DNA of 62,462 nt. It comes from Chloroflexota bacterium (lineage in GTDB: Bacteria; Chloroflexota; Anaerolineae; Anaerolineales; Villigracilaceae). Shown here one piece after another: positions 23,731 through 32,546 of this stretch. The stretch spans positions 1 through 62,462 of the forward strand of contig JACRPQ010000008.1 in assembly GCA_016223135.1 (NCBI GenBank), read 5' to 3'. The notes under the pieces were generated by a model. It was not told the origin of the DNA. It was given only the letters and a program-made list of their open reading frames with translations, and did not search any database. Within the stretch, counting starts at the first letter, position 1. Each line of letters opens with the position of its first letter. The position numbers and the translations under genes are program-made.

Positions 23731-25047
23731 CTACCCGCAGCCTCCGCCGCTTTTGTCGCGTTTGAGCTGCAGTTGAATCTTGGCTTCGAATTCCAGTTCT
23801 TCGTACTTGATGGGGCTTGGATCGCAGGATTCATAACGACTGCCCAAAGCCGCAGGGAAGAGATATGCCAGTTGATCGGGGGCAGGGTGCGGGGCGGGAC
23901 GAACGTCTTTCAACGTTTCGTCCTCCGCGCCGAAGAAGGCAATCCAGTTGTTGACGCCGCCTTCGAGGATGTACACGTTCGGCACGCTGGATGCGACGAG
24001 AATCTTCCACGCTTGCACAGCGGCAGTCTCATCGTTGCTCATCAGGATGAAAACCGTGTTGGCGGGCGGTTCGGTCAGCAAAACAGGGATGACCTCCTCG
24101 ATGCGTTCCAGCGGCACGTTGACCGCGCCGGCAATGTGATAGATGTTGTAGTCTGCTTCGGAGCGCACGTCGAGATAGACGGGATTCATCGCCTGGTTAT
24201 ATTTCGCCTTGAATGCCTCAGCCGGCGAGACAAATACAAGACGGTTGGCAAGCATTTCGTCGGCGGTATAGGTGACGGTGTTGACGATGGGCGGCTGCCC
24301 TTCCAACTGGGGAATGGTCTCGGTGCGGGTGAAGGTGAGTTTCTGATAGCGTTCCTCGAGCGAGGGCGAACCGATGAAGACAACCGCCAGCGCCAGCGCG
24401 AACAGCGCGCCCGCGCCAATGATGCGAAGTTTGGGTTCGCGGCTCATGTCCTTTTTGCCGATGATGCGTTCCAACTGCTCCGCGCCCCAGAACATAAAGA
24501 GCGCCATCAGGACGATAATCAACACCACAACGCCGACCGGCAGGTTGAAAACCTGGTCTAGGGTCAGGCGCCCGTAGTAGCCGGCGTTGTTGTACCAATG
24601 GGTGAAGAGCGGTTCGGTCTCGGCGAAGAGCGCCGCGCCGAAGAAGCCGCCGAGCATGAAGAACATACCGTCAATCTTGCCGGTGGAGGCGGAAGCCAGC
24701 GAGGTGGTGGGGCAGAAGCCGCCGATGATGAAGCCGACTCCCATAATCAGCCCGCCGACGATGCCAGACCACAAATAGGTGGGGTTGACCCACACCTGAT
24801 TGAAGTTGAGGATGCCCAATCCCACTGCGCCGAAGAGCAGCACCATGGCGGTGACGATGGCGGTGAACATGACCTTGAGTACGGTCAGTTCGGTGAAGTA
24901 AAACTGGGCGGCGAGTTTGCGCGAATCGCCGAAGCCGGACATTTCGAGTGTGAAGCCGAAGGCAAAGCCAATCAGCGCGAAGACTGCGTAGAAGTACCAC
25001 GGGTGAGGCGTGGCGGCAGTGTTGAAGATTTGGAGTGGGAAGTTCAT
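23731..25047 (-). CDS. YeeE/YedE sulfur transporter fused to a rhodanese-like domain
   Basis: This 438-residue protein has an N-terminal YeeE/YedE membrane domain (about 15-200, conserved GFTLEMSGFGDSRKLAAQFYF and GGFCPTTSLASASTGKIDG), related to TsuA-type thiosulfate uptake proteins. A further span lies at about 208-226. A rhodanese-like domain follows at about 275-385 (YLDVRSEADYNIYHIAGAVNVP). The loop that normally carries the catalytic Cys reads ILMSNDETAA, with no Cys, so sulfurtransferase activity is unlikely. The extreme C-terminus ends SGGGCG, which could be a sulfur acceptor. It closes the OTR cluster and probably handles the sulfur compound used there. Confidence 0.85.
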   Translation of the reverse strand: MNFPLQIFNTAATPHPWYFYAVFALIGFAFGFTLEMSGFGDSRKLAAQFYFTELTVLKVMFTAIVTAMVLLFGAVGLGILNFNQVWVNPTYLWSGIVGGLIMGVGFIIGGFCPTTSLASASTGKIDGMFFMLGGFFGAALFAETEPLFTHWYNNAGYYGRLTLDQVFNLPVGVVVLIIVLMALFMFWGAEQLERIIGKKDMSREPKLRIIGAGALFALALAVVFIGSPSLEERYQKLTFTRTETIPQLEGQPPIVNTVTYTADEMLANRLVFVSPAEAFKAKYNQAMNPVYLDVRSEADYNIYHIAGAVNVPLERIEEVIPVLLTEPPANTVFILMSNDETAAVQAWKILVASSVPNVYILEGGVNNWIAFFGAEDETLKDVRPAPHPAPDQLAYLFPAALGSRYESCDPSPIKYEELEFEAKIQLQLKRDKSGGGCG

Positions 25048-25060
25048 AATTATTCTCCAG

Positions 25061-25115
25061 AATTACCATTTACCATTTACTTTACCCGGTGATTGGTAAG
25101 TAGTAAGTGGTAATT
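25061..25115. repeat. Heptamer repeat hairpin between YeeE genes
   Basis: AATTACCATTTACCATTTAC is followed, after a short loop, by its approximate complement GTAAGTAGTAAGTGGTAATT. The 7-bp unit is ATTTACC. It separates two cotranscribed genes. Confidence 0.7.
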
Positions 25116-25117
25116 GT

Positions 25118-25663
25118 TTAGTTCCATAACTTTCTTACAAAATACGCCATCCCATACGCGCCGCCAAAAATGGCAAACATGACTGCCCACGAGCCGGCGG
25201 AAAGCGTCGCCCCGCCGGAGAGCGCCTGCCCGGAGGTGCAGCCGCGCGCCATGCGTGCGCCGTAGAGGAATATCACTCCGCCGAGGAATGCCATCAGCCA
25301 GCGGGTGCGGTCAGAGATGTGCGGACCTTTGGTGGTCATGAACTTGAGCCGCCCGTTGAGCCAGCCGGAGGCGAAGCCGCCAAGCAGGGCGCCAAAGAAG
25401 ACCGGCACGATCCAGTCATCGAGCGGGTTTTTATCCCCACCCGCCATTTTCAGTAAGTACGGGTTGTTGTCCACATGGGAGGGAGAGATGGCGTCCACGA
25501 TGAGGGCGTCAATGCGGCTGGTGGCGCCGGAGGAGCCAAGTCCGTTGCCGGTCAGAAAGAACGCCAGGAACAGTACGATGCCCAAAATCACACCGCCCAG
25601 GTAAGGGTGAATATACGGCTTTTCGGGGCGTTTGAAAATTGACTTTCTGGTTTGTATGGTCAT
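25118..25663 (-). CDS. YeeE/YedE family membrane protein
   Basis: This 181-residue protein has four hydrophobic segments and the family signature ARGCTSGQALSGGATL (about 137-152), whose Cys is the conserved residue in YeeE/YedE channels. Its length equals half of a full-size YeeE, so it probably pairs with the membrane domain encoded at 23731-25047, as in two-gene PmpA/PmpB systems. The upstream basic stretch TRKSIFKRPEKPYIHPYLGG is cytoplasmic. The likely role is import of thiosulfate or a related sulfur species; direction and substrate are inferred from family only. Confidence 0.85.
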   Translation of the reverse strand: MTIQTRKSIFKRPEKPYIHPYLGGVILGIVLFLAFFLTGNGLGSSGATSRIDALIVDAISPSHVDNNPYLLKMAGGDKNPLDDWIVPVFFGALLGGFASGWLNGRLKFMTTKGPHISDRTRWLMAFLGGVIFLYGARMARGCTSGQALSGGATLSAGSWAVMFAIFGGAYGMAYFVRKLWN

Positions 25664-25749
25664 GGTTTTTCCTTTTTTCTAAACACAAAGAGCACAAAGG
25701 TAAGGCGTTTGACTTTTAACTTGTGACCTTGATTTTCATCCTTTGCAAT

Positions 25750-28458
25750 TCATCCTTCATCCTTTTCTTCATGCACTTCCACCTCTTCCCAGCCGGTGAC
25801 CATGGCGCGCATGGCTTCGAGCGGGGTGACGCCGGTGGTGGTCATGTACACATGCACAAGGATGAACGTTCCAAACATCCAAGCCACCAGCGAGTGGAAC
25901 GGCGCCAGCACGGGCAGTCCGCCTAGTGCATTGGCAAACGCCGGAACCTTCTGTACCCCCCACATCAACGCGCCGGTGATGATTTGCAGCGGCAGGAGCA
26001 CGTTCAGAATAATAAAGTAGGTCGCTTTTTGGATGGGATTCATGCGGCTCTCGGGGCGCTTCTCGAACGGATGCAGCTCGCCCTTGAAGATGCCGTTGAT
26101 GTAGTACTTCGCCTGCAAAATGGCGTCGTCGAAGAAACCGTAGGGGTGCGGGATGAATTCGCGGATGCGTTCGGTGGCGAGATGGTAGAACAGCGACAAC
26201 GCAGCATTGACCACCAGGATGACCGCCAGGATGTTATGCACCGTCACCACGCCGCGGAACGAGAACACGCCGAAGATGTCGGGACGGTGGATGATGAGAC
26301 CGGTGAACAGCAGGAGGAGGATGGATGTGGTTTGGAGCCAGTGCCAGAAGCGGCGATACGGCTCATACATGTAAATCCGCTCGGTTCGCTTCGGACCTTG
26401 AGCCTGTTTCCGCGCCGAGAGGTATCTCATCGTCCCGTGACCGAGTACGCCCAGGAGCGAGCCGGCGAACATCAGCGCGCCGAGCCAGTCCACCCAACTT
26501 ACGCGGCTGGAGCCGAAGACGTACATGCCATCGTTGGCAGGGACGGGGTTGTAGTACACGGCGCCATCTGCGCCGGTGACAATCTCGCCGCTGGCATTGA
26601 CGTTGTTGTTCGCGTCGAAGACCGGCGTTACGCCGTTGGGGGCATAATCCGCGAGTTTGATGGGTTGGGAGATGCGCGAGCCTTCGCTGTGACAGGCTTT
26701 GCAGTCATTGACGGCATTCGCGCCGCGCGTCACGTTGTGGTTGATGCTGTACGGCTGGACAAGTCCCTCGATGCGCGGGTTGTTCAATCCCAACGAGGCG
26801 AGTTTGCTTTTGATGAGTTCTTCCTTTGCGGAATTGTTGATGACCAGTTCGTCGTTGGTGAGGACGCCGTCGCTGTTTGCGTCGAAGGCGGCAACGATGT
26901 CGGCGGCGTAGGAGCCGTTTTGGAAGAAGACCGTTTCCAGGTCCAGCAGGCGAACCGGGCGTTGATTGCCGTTGGCGTCGTCATAAACCCAGTAGTAGGT
27001 CGTGATGAGGTTATAAGGGGCGAGCAGCAAATTCCCGTCAATGTTTCTGCGGTTGAGCAGAACAGGCTGGTAGCCGGTGACGAGGGATGTCACTTGATTG
27101 GGTTCGCCTTCCACGCCGCGGCAGGTTTTGATGGGTTCGCGCTCGCTTGTGAGGACGGTCCAGTCATAGGATTGGATGGCGGGGGCGTACATCTGCGGGA
27201 TGTGGCAGGTTTCGCAGGCGACTGCCGCCATGTGCGTGTCAATAGAGGGGAGCCAGTCGGCGTGACCTTTGTCGGGATCGTGGCAGGAATCGCAGCGGCG
27301 CATGGTGCCTTTGAGTTCAGGCGCGGCGTTGAATTGGGCGCTCTGCCCGCGGGCAAAGTTATGGTCGGGGCGCTGGAGGTATTCGCCGATTTCAAGGGTG
27401 CGCGGGTCGTATTTGAGGTGCTCAGGGTTGTCCCCTTGCGCTTCAGTAGCATGGACAGGATTGTTGAGCGCGTAATGACAGTCAGTGCATTGGAGTTGAC
27501 GTTCGGCGTGAATATCCCAGGAGCGGTTGAGATCGTTTTTGCCGCTCAGGTTGACGCCGGAGGCGGAGATTTTTTGAGCAGAAATTACTTGCCCGGTGGT
27601 GGCGGTCTGTGGGTAGTTGAGGTCGCAAGCGGTGTAGGTGAGGGGTTCGGTGCCTGCGTGGACTTCGCCGTGACATGCCGCGCAGTTGGCGTTGGTTGGA
27701 TCCTGGATTTTCAGGATTTCGGATTTGACTTCGCCGGTTTCGTTGAAGGCTTCGGGATTCCAAGTCCATGCGCCGCTGGAGCCATCGTAGTCAACGATAC
27801 CAAGACCGAGCAGGGTGCCGGTGTTGGCGCTGCCGAATGAACCGCTGCGGATGAAGGCGGTGCGGGCGGCATTGTTGGGCGTTTCGATGTGACAGAGGAA
27901 GCAGTTCATCTCCATCGTGCCGGAGGCTTTCCAATCCCACGCTTCGGTTTTGCCGTTTTTGGCGAGGATGGCGGTCTCGTAGTTTTTGGCGCTGAGGGGC
28001 AGGGCTTGGAGCGGCTGTCCGCTGCGGGAGATTTCCGCGGGTCCGCCGCCGACGACGCGCGCGCCGTTGAGCATGAGCCATTCGGCGGTGGAGAGGTCGA
28101 GGCGCTCATCGCCGGGCTGGGAGAGGTAGCGGTAGGTGAGCGAGTCCCATTTGCCGAAGGTCCCTGTGCTGGCGTTGAAGCCGGTGGTGGTTTGGTAGCC
28201 GCTCAGTCCGAGGTCGGAGTGGAAGGCGTGCGATTGGATGAATTGGGTATCGTGGCACTGTCCGCAGGTTTGCATGGTGGAGACTGCGCCCCCGGAGGTC
28301 AGCACGTTTTCGCCGTTCTGGTCGAGCAGGGCAAAGTTTGGGTGCAGGGGCGAGGCTTGTTGAGCAGGAGCAGGTTGGGGCGAGGCGAGAGCCGTCCCAA
28401 TTCCGACGGCGAGGGCGAGGATGAGGAGTCCAGCAATGATGAGGGGGTATCGTTTCAT
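25750..28458 (-). CDS. Heptahaem cytochrome c fused to a b-type cytochrome membrane domain
   Basis: This 902-residue protein starts with a signal peptide (MKRYPLIIAGLLILALAVG). Seven CXXCH haem sites follow, at about 65-69, 186-190, 259-263, 324-328, 389-393, 415-419 and 586-590. A canonical EF-hand loop DANSDGVLTNDE lies at about 526-537. After a membrane span (about 656-677) comes a cytochrome b561/thiosulfate-reductase-b-like domain (about 695-890) with several His in hydrophobic helices (FWHWLQ, HNILAVI, FYHLATE, HSLVAW, FILVHVY). This fusion would link the quinone pool to periplasmic haems and probably feeds the OTR-type cytochrome encoded directly upstream. The order of domains and the EF-hand are unusual. 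Confidence 0.85.
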   Translation of the reverse strand: MKRYPLIIAGLLILALAVGIGTALASPQPAPAQQASPLHPNFALLDQNGENVLTSGGAVSTMQTCGQCHDTQFIQSHAFHSDLGLSGYQTTTGFNASTGTFGKWDSLTYRYLSQPGDERLDLSTAEWLMLNGARVVGGGPAEISRSGQPLQALPLSAKNYETAILAKNGKTEAWDWKASGTMEMNCFLCHIETPNNAARTAFIRSGSFGSANTGTLLGLGIVDYDGSSGAWTWNPEAFNETGEVKSEILKIQDPTNANCAACHGEVHAGTEPLTYTACDLNYPQTATTGQVISAQKISASGVNLSGKNDLNRSWDIHAERQLQCTDCHYALNNPVHATEAQGDNPEHLKYDPRTLEIGEYLQRPDHNFARGQSAQFNAAPELKGTMRRCDSCHDPDKGHADWLPSIDTHMAAVACETCHIPQMYAPAIQSYDWTVLTSEREPIKTCRGVEGEPNQVTSLVTGYQPVLLNRRNIDGNLLLAPYNLITTYYWVYDDANGNQRPVRLLDLETVFFQNGSYAADIVAAFDANSDGVLTNDELVINNSAKEELIKSKLASLGLNNPRIEGLVQPYSINHNVTRGANAVNDCKACHSEGSRISQPIKLADYAPNGVTPVFDANNNVNASGEIVTGADGAVYYNPVPANDGMYVFGSSRVSWVDWLGALMFAGSLLGVLGHGTMRYLSARKQAQGPKRTERIYMYEPYRRFWHWLQTTSILLLLFTGLIIHRPDIFGVFSFRGVVTVHNILAVILVVNAALSLFYHLATERIREFIPHPYGFFDDAILQAKYYINGIFKGELHPFEKRPESRMNPIQKATYFIILNVLLPLQIITGALMWGVQKVPAFANALGGLPVLAPFHSLVAWMFGTFILVHVYMTTTGVTPLEAMRAMVTGWEEVEVHEEKDEG

Positions 28459-28471
28459 GGTTATGTCCGTG

Positions 28472-28519
28472 TGATTGGTAATTGGTAAATGGTAATTACT
28501 AATTACTGCTTACCAATTA
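28472..28519. repeat. Heptamer repeat hairpin inside the cytochrome operon
   Basis: Units of ATTGGTAA and ATGGTAATT are followed by ATTACTGCTTACCAATT, giving an inverted arrangement in the 58-bp gap between two cytochrome genes. Confidence 0.65.
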
Positions 28520-29953
28520 TTTCCTTCCGCCCCATTCGATGGGGTCGCCGGGGTAGCCAAGCGCTTGCCAGTCGAGGCGTCCGTTCTCGCCGTGGCAGGA
28601 GTCGCATTGCAGGGCGTTTTCGGCGGGCTGCACCATGTGGGTGGTGGGCCAGTACATGTAGGTGGTGGCGAAGCCGTATTGTCCGCTGTATTTCAGCCCG
28701 GTGATGGGTTCGGCGAGTCGGAAGGCTTGGTCCCAGTTGAAGTTGGTCCAGAAGCCGTCTTTGCCCGAAGTGATGGGCTGAAGCAGGTAGTTATAGACGG
28801 CGTCGTAAGGCTGCTTGGCGATGTGGATTTTGAAGGGGAAGATTTTGGCGGCGGGGTCGTTGATGCTGCCGGCAGGTTTGTTGATGTAGGTGATGCCGTT
28901 CGGGTCAATCTTATCGCCAAGGATATAGCGATATTCGTTGCTGCCGTTGAACCAGAGATAGGTGGGGGCGAAGTTTTTGTCGTAGACAAATTCGCCTTTG
29001 ATTTTGAGGTAAGTGAAGTGGTCATCTTCGCGTCCCTCCTGACCTGCCTGCGACCAGTCCCAATAGACTTTTGTGGGGTCTTCAAGTGCAATCGCAGGGA
29101 TGTGGCAGGTTTGGCAGGCGACGGCGGAGAGGTGGGTGTTGATGCGCTCGTCGGCGTGCTTTTGGTTCACGTGACATTGTTCGCAGGAGACCTGTTCCTT
29201 CGGGTCAATGGTGTAGTTGTCTGCCAGCATGCGCCCGAGGATTTGATGGTCTTTCGTCCAGTGGCAGTCGGTGCATTGCATGTTCAGTTCGCCGCCCATG
29301 TGAACGTCGTTGTTTTCGGAGGGGAAGTAGAGGCTTTCGTCGAGGTCACCATGTTTGACGCCGTTGCCGCCGCCGCCGTCGAAGTGGCATTTGCCGCAGT
29401 TTTCGCGCGTGGGCGCACGGACGCTCTTCGCCGCGGCGAGCAGATCAACGCCTTCGGCGGGGTTGCCGTAAGTGCCTTTGCCGTAGAGAGCGGTGTCGGC
29501 ATGGCAGGCGAGGCAGTCCACGTTTTCGGGGTTGGCTTGCTGGGCTTCACGCCCCTGTTCCCAGCCGTAGCCGGCGTGGCAGGACATGCACTTGTTTTCA
29601 TTGCCTTGTGTGCCGATGCAGAAGTTGTTGATTTGGTTGATTTTGCCGATGGTCACCGGCTCATTGCGCCAGGGGACATCGAACGCCTTTGATTCCCATT
29701 TCCAATGGGTAGTTCCCATGACCTGTGTGGCGGCGTCTTCATGGCATTCGAGGCAAGCGCGGGTCACGTCCTGTCCGGTCTTGAAGTCGCCTTTGACGAT
29801 GTCCGAGTGGTCCACGTGGACGGGTTTTTCGGGGATGTAGTCGGCGGGGTTGGTGGGAGGGTCGCCCGCGCCGAGGAAGTAGAGGATGGGGACGAGGATG
29901 ATCAAAAGGATGCCGATCAATCCCAAAGTCCAGGTGGGGAAGCGCTTCTTCAT
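28517..29953 (-). CDS. Octahaem cytochrome c, OTR (tetrathionate reductase) family
   Basis: This 478-residue protein has an N-terminal signal anchor (about 9-29) and eight CXXCH sites, beginning at Cys67, Cys122, Cys147, Cys186, Cys227, Cys257, Cys280 and one near the C-terminus (LQCDSCHGE). The segment NNFCIGTQGNENKCMSCHAG is the hallmark of the OTR family. In Shewanella the OTR protein reduces tetrathionate and, in vitro, nitrite and hydroxylamine. The physiological substrate here is unknown, but neighbouring YeeE genes favour a sulfur compound. Its ATG overlaps the stop of the ArsR gene (ATGA), and the gene downstream encodes the likely membrane electron donor. Confidence 0.9.
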   Translation of the reverse strand: MKKRFPTWTLGLIGILLIILVPILYFLGAGDPPTNPADYIPEKPVHVDHSDIVKGDFKTGQDVTRACLECHEDAATQVMGTTHWKWESKAFDVPWRNEPVTIGKINQINNFCIGTQGNENKCMSCHAGYGWEQGREAQQANPENVDCLACHADTALYGKGTYGNPAEGVDLLAAAKSVRAPTRENCGKCHFDGGGGNGVKHGDLDESLYFPSENNDVHMGGELNMQCTDCHWTKDHQILGRMLADNYTIDPKEQVSCEQCHVNQKHADERINTHLSAVACQTCHIPAIALEDPTKVYWDWSQAGQEGREDDHFTYLKIKGEFVYDKNFAPTYLWFNGSNEYRYILGDKIDPNGITYINKPAGSINDPAAKIFPFKIHIAKQPYDAVYNYLLQPITSGKDGFWTNFNWDQAFRLAEPITGLKYSGQYGFATTYMYWPTTHMVQPAENALQCDSCHGENGRLDWQALGYPGDPIEWGGRK

Positions 29954-30297
29954 ACATTCTCCTGTGAAAGTTTGTTGATAAGGTCTGCCTGTTGGGTAAG
30001 ACGGGCGCGCATGGCGGCGCGGAGCAAGTCCATTGCCTGAATAATGCGGTTGTCTGCCAGGTGGTAGGTGATGACCGTGCCCTGACGTTCCGCGTACACG
30101 AGCCCGCGCTCACGCAGTACCTTGAGGTGCCGGGATGTAGTGGGTTGGGGAATGCCCAGTTCGTTGGTCAGCTCGGTCACGTTCATGGGCTGTTCGCTCA
30201 ACGCATACAGGATGAGTATCCGCGTTGGGTCGGAGAGCGCGAAGCAGAAGTCTGCTTCGATTTGGGTGATTTCCTGTGTGAGGGTTTGGCTGACCAT
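29950..30297 (-). CDS. ArsR-family transcriptional regulator
   Basis: This 115-residue winged-helix protein has the ArsR/SmtB pattern: ALSDPTRILILYALSE (about 20-35), recognition helix region ELGIPQPTTSRHLKVLRERGLV (about 45-66), and wing AERQGTVITYHLAD (about 68-81). Its only Cys lies near residue 18 (DFCFALSD), so the two-Cys persulfide sensing of BigR/SqrR is not evident; the ligand is unknown. As first gene of the operon, overlapping the octahaem cytochrome gene by 4 bp, it most likely autoregulates the whole sulfur/redox cluster. AAGG precedes the ATG. Confidence 0.88.
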   Translation of the reverse strand: MVSQTLTQEITQIEADFCFALSDPTRILILYALSEQPMNVTELTNELGIPQPTTSRHLKVLRERGLVYAERQGTVITYHLADNRIIQAMDLLRAAMRARLTQQADLINKLSQENV

Positions 30298-30349
30298 GAT
30301 TGCCTTCTTGTATGCGGATAAACGAATATAAGCATAGACATCATAGTCC

Positions 30350-30365
30350 TGTGAATGTTTTCACA
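30350..30365. promoter_or_regulatory. CRP/FNR-type binding site upstream of the OTR operon
   Basis: TGTGA-ATGTTT-TCACA (30350-30365) matches the CRP consensus TGTGA-N6-TCACA exactly. It is centred about 60 bp upstream of the ArsR start, a position suited to activation of the operon. No CRP/FNR gene is in the window. Confidence 0.55.
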
Positions 30366-30511
30366 ATAGTGGATAGTGTCACATGAGAAACTGATTAATG
30401 TCACGAGGTTAATATGGGGAATTCTGCGTCAAATTTGATTATCCAACAGGGGATACTCAGCAGCGGGGCGCTTGAGCCGCGCTTGCCCGCCTTTCTTCGC
30501 GCGACTTAAGC

Positions 30512-30556
30512 CCCTTCCCCCAAACACAGGCGGTTTCAGTCCGTATTTGGGGGAAG
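30512..30556. repeat. Hairpin repeat in the spacer before the ABC exporter genes
   Basis: CCTTCCCCCAAA (30512-30523) pairs perfectly with 30545-30556 across a 21-nt loop. It may act as a weak terminator. Nothing else is recognisable in 30366-30626. Confidence 0.5.
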
Positions 30557-30626
30557 GTGGGGATGGGAGTGAATGTCAGAGCAACGATTTACGCGCGGTT
30601 ACGGTATTGCGCCGCTGTGCAAGCGT

Positions 30627-31808
30627 TCATCTGGAGATGATTCGTTCGCTCTCGTAAAATTTAACGGCGATGAAGGTGATGCCAATGGACACGAGGCTTG
30701 TCCCCAGTGAGGCGACAAGAACATTGATTGCCGAGATGGGCTCTGAGTGAAGGATTTGGTTTATAAGAACTTGTTGACCCAGAATAGGCGTCAACATCAT
30801 CCATAGGGCTGGCTTGATGGGCAGGAGAGGAATCAGAGCGCCGGGCAGGGCGGCGATGAGCGCAATGTACGGCAGGTGCGTATTGGCTTCTTTGACGGTC
30901 TTGGTAAAAGAGGCGACGAGGGTCTGGAGGGCGGCTGCAAGAAAGATAACCGGCAGGCAGAGCAGTAAGATTGTCGCCAACGTGCCCGCGTCGAAACCAG
31001 GCCGAATGCCAATTATTTCCCCCAGCGGCAAGGTGCGAAGCAAGATGGCAAAAGCGGCGAGCGTGATTATCAGAGTTAACATTGTGAACGGTATGGCGGC
31101 GAGCATCTTGCCGATGGCAAACCAGCCGCGCGGCAGCGGGTTAATCAGCAGAGGCTCCAGCGATTCGCGCTCCCGTTCGCCGGCAGTTGCGTCTGTAATA
31201 ATGGATGCCGCGCCGGTGAAAATAACAGAAATGATTATATATGGCAGCATCGAAAAGAAAAGTAGAGCCTTGCTTTGTGGCGTGGCTGTGTCAACACCCT
31301 CGATTTGTACAACGTCAATCACCCGGGGGTTGATGCCTCGTACGCTCAGCCGCAATAATCCGATATAGCGGTTATAAGCCTTGAGCAGTTCCTCCACCTG
31401 TATCTTGTCCAGTACGACAGAGGTGCGAGAGCTGTCATAGACGAGTTGTATGGTGGCGGTCTTTCCACTGGAGAAATTTTCGCTGTATTCCGGCGGAATA
31501 ATCAGGGCAACGCTGATGTCACCTGCGATGACGGCAGCTTTCGGGTCGGCTGGGGCGGGTTCGATGATAACGTTTTGCTGTGCCATGAAGGCGAGCAGGT
31601 TGGGGGCGTTTTCCATTCCCGCGACGGACAGCCTGAAGGGCTTCTCAAGTTTTTCGCGTAGATTGGCACCGAGCAGCATGGTCATTCCGCCCATAAGGAA
31701 TATCACGAAGAGTCCCCAAAGCAGTGTAGTCAGCCCAGTGCGATAATCGCGCAGGTGGTCGAGTATTTCCTTTTGCGTAACGACAAGGATTTTTCTTATC
31801 ATCCCCAC
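30627..31808 (-). CDS. ABC transporter permease, NatB-like
   Basis: This 393-residue ABC-2 permease has one N-terminal span (about 22-47), a large extracytoplasmic domain (about 50-175) and five or more C-terminal spans from about 190. The TAGERERESLEPLLINPLPR motif (about 209-228) in the coupling region is typical of NatB/YhaP-type exporters. It overlaps the ATPase gene upstream by 10 bp. Known NatAB exports Na+, but similar permeases export other substrates, so specificity is open. Confidence 0.88.
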   Translation of the reverse strand: MGMIRKILVVTQKEILDHLRDYRTGLTTLLWGLFVIFLMGGMTMLLGANLREKLEKPFRLSVAGMENAPNLLAFMAQQNVIIEPAPADPKAAVIAGDISVALIIPPEYSENFSSGKTATIQLVYDSSRTSVVLDKIQVEELLKAYNRYIGLLRLSVRGINPRVIDVVQIEGVDTATPQSKALLFFSMLPYIIISVIFTGAASIITDATAGERERESLEPLLINPLPRGWFAIGKMLAAIPFTMLTLIITLAAFAILLRTLPLGEIIGIRPGFDAGTLATILLLCLPVIFLAAALQTLVASFTKTVKEANTHLPYIALIAALPGALIPLLPIKPALWMMLTPILGQQVLINQILHSEPISAINVLVASLGTSLVSIGITFIAVKFYESERIISR

Positions 31809-32530
31809 TCCTCCTTTACGCCAAGCGCCGCAACGAAAGCGTCTTCCAAGTCACTTTGCCCGGTCAATTGTTTCAGTTCGTCGGCTGTGCCGCTGGCGGT
31901 TATGCTGCCCTGGGAGATAATTATGATGTGATCGCAGAGCGCTGCCACCTCCTGCATGATGTGACTGGTAAGTAGTATGCACTTGCCTTCTTCTTTCAAG
32001 CGCAGGATCAATCGCCGCATGGCGCGGGTGCTGATCACATCCAGCCCGTTGGTCGGTTCATCCAGGAGGATATTTTGGGGATTATGCACCAGCGCGCGCG
32101 CAATGGCGACCTTGAGTTTTTCGCCGGTTGAAAACCCTTTGGCTTTGCGGTCGGCAATGGCTTGCATATCGAGCAGGCGAATCAGTATGTTAATGTGCTT
32201 TTCGAGTACGCTTTTCTCGACACCGTGCAGGTATCCGTAGTATCGGATGTTTTCCCGGGCAGTTAGGCGCGGATAAATACCGCGCGCATCTGCCAGCACT
32301 CCAATGCGCTTCTTTACTTCCAAGGGAAAGCGGTTCACATCATACCCGTCCACTTGCGCTGTTCCCTCATCGGGCTTGAAGAGGGTGTAAAGCATGCGCA
32401 GAATGGTGCTTTTTCCTGCTCCATTTGGACCCAGCAAGCCGGTGATTTGCCCGTCGGGTGCGACAAAAGACACCTGATTAACGGCTTTGATTTTGCCAAA
32501 AGATTTTGATAGACCCTGTACTTGAATCAT
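31799..32530 (-). CDS. ABC transporter ATP-binding protein, NatA-like
   Basis: This 243-residue ATPase has Walker A GPNGAGKST (about 34-42), the signature motif FSTGEKLK (about 133-140; Thr replaces the usual second Gly), Walker B NILLDEP (about 153-159) and the H-loop LLTSHIM (about 186-192). It powers the permease encoded at 30627-31808. AAGGA precedes its ATG, and it starts 16 bp after the alpha/beta-hydrolase gene, so the three genes probably form an operon. Confidence 0.92.
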   Translation of the reverse strand: MIQVQGLSKSFGKIKAVNQVSFVAPDGQITGLLGPNGAGKSTILRMLYTLFKPDEGTAQVDGYDVNRFPLEVKKRIGVLADARGIYPRLTARENIRYYGYLHGVEKSVLEKHINILIRLLDMQAIADRKAKGFSTGEKLKVAIARALVHNPQNILLDEPTNGLDVISTRAMRRLILRLKEEGKCILLTSHIMQEVAALCDHIIIISQGSITASGTADELKQLTGQSDLEDAFVAALGVKEEWG

Positions 32531-32546
32531 GGATGTTCCTTTTTGG

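Noticed and set aside
25984-27840. 618-codon plus-strand open frame opposite the heptahaem cytochrome
   Set aside because: The minus strand has seven CXXCH sites, a signal peptide and a cytochrome b domain; the plus frame has none of this.
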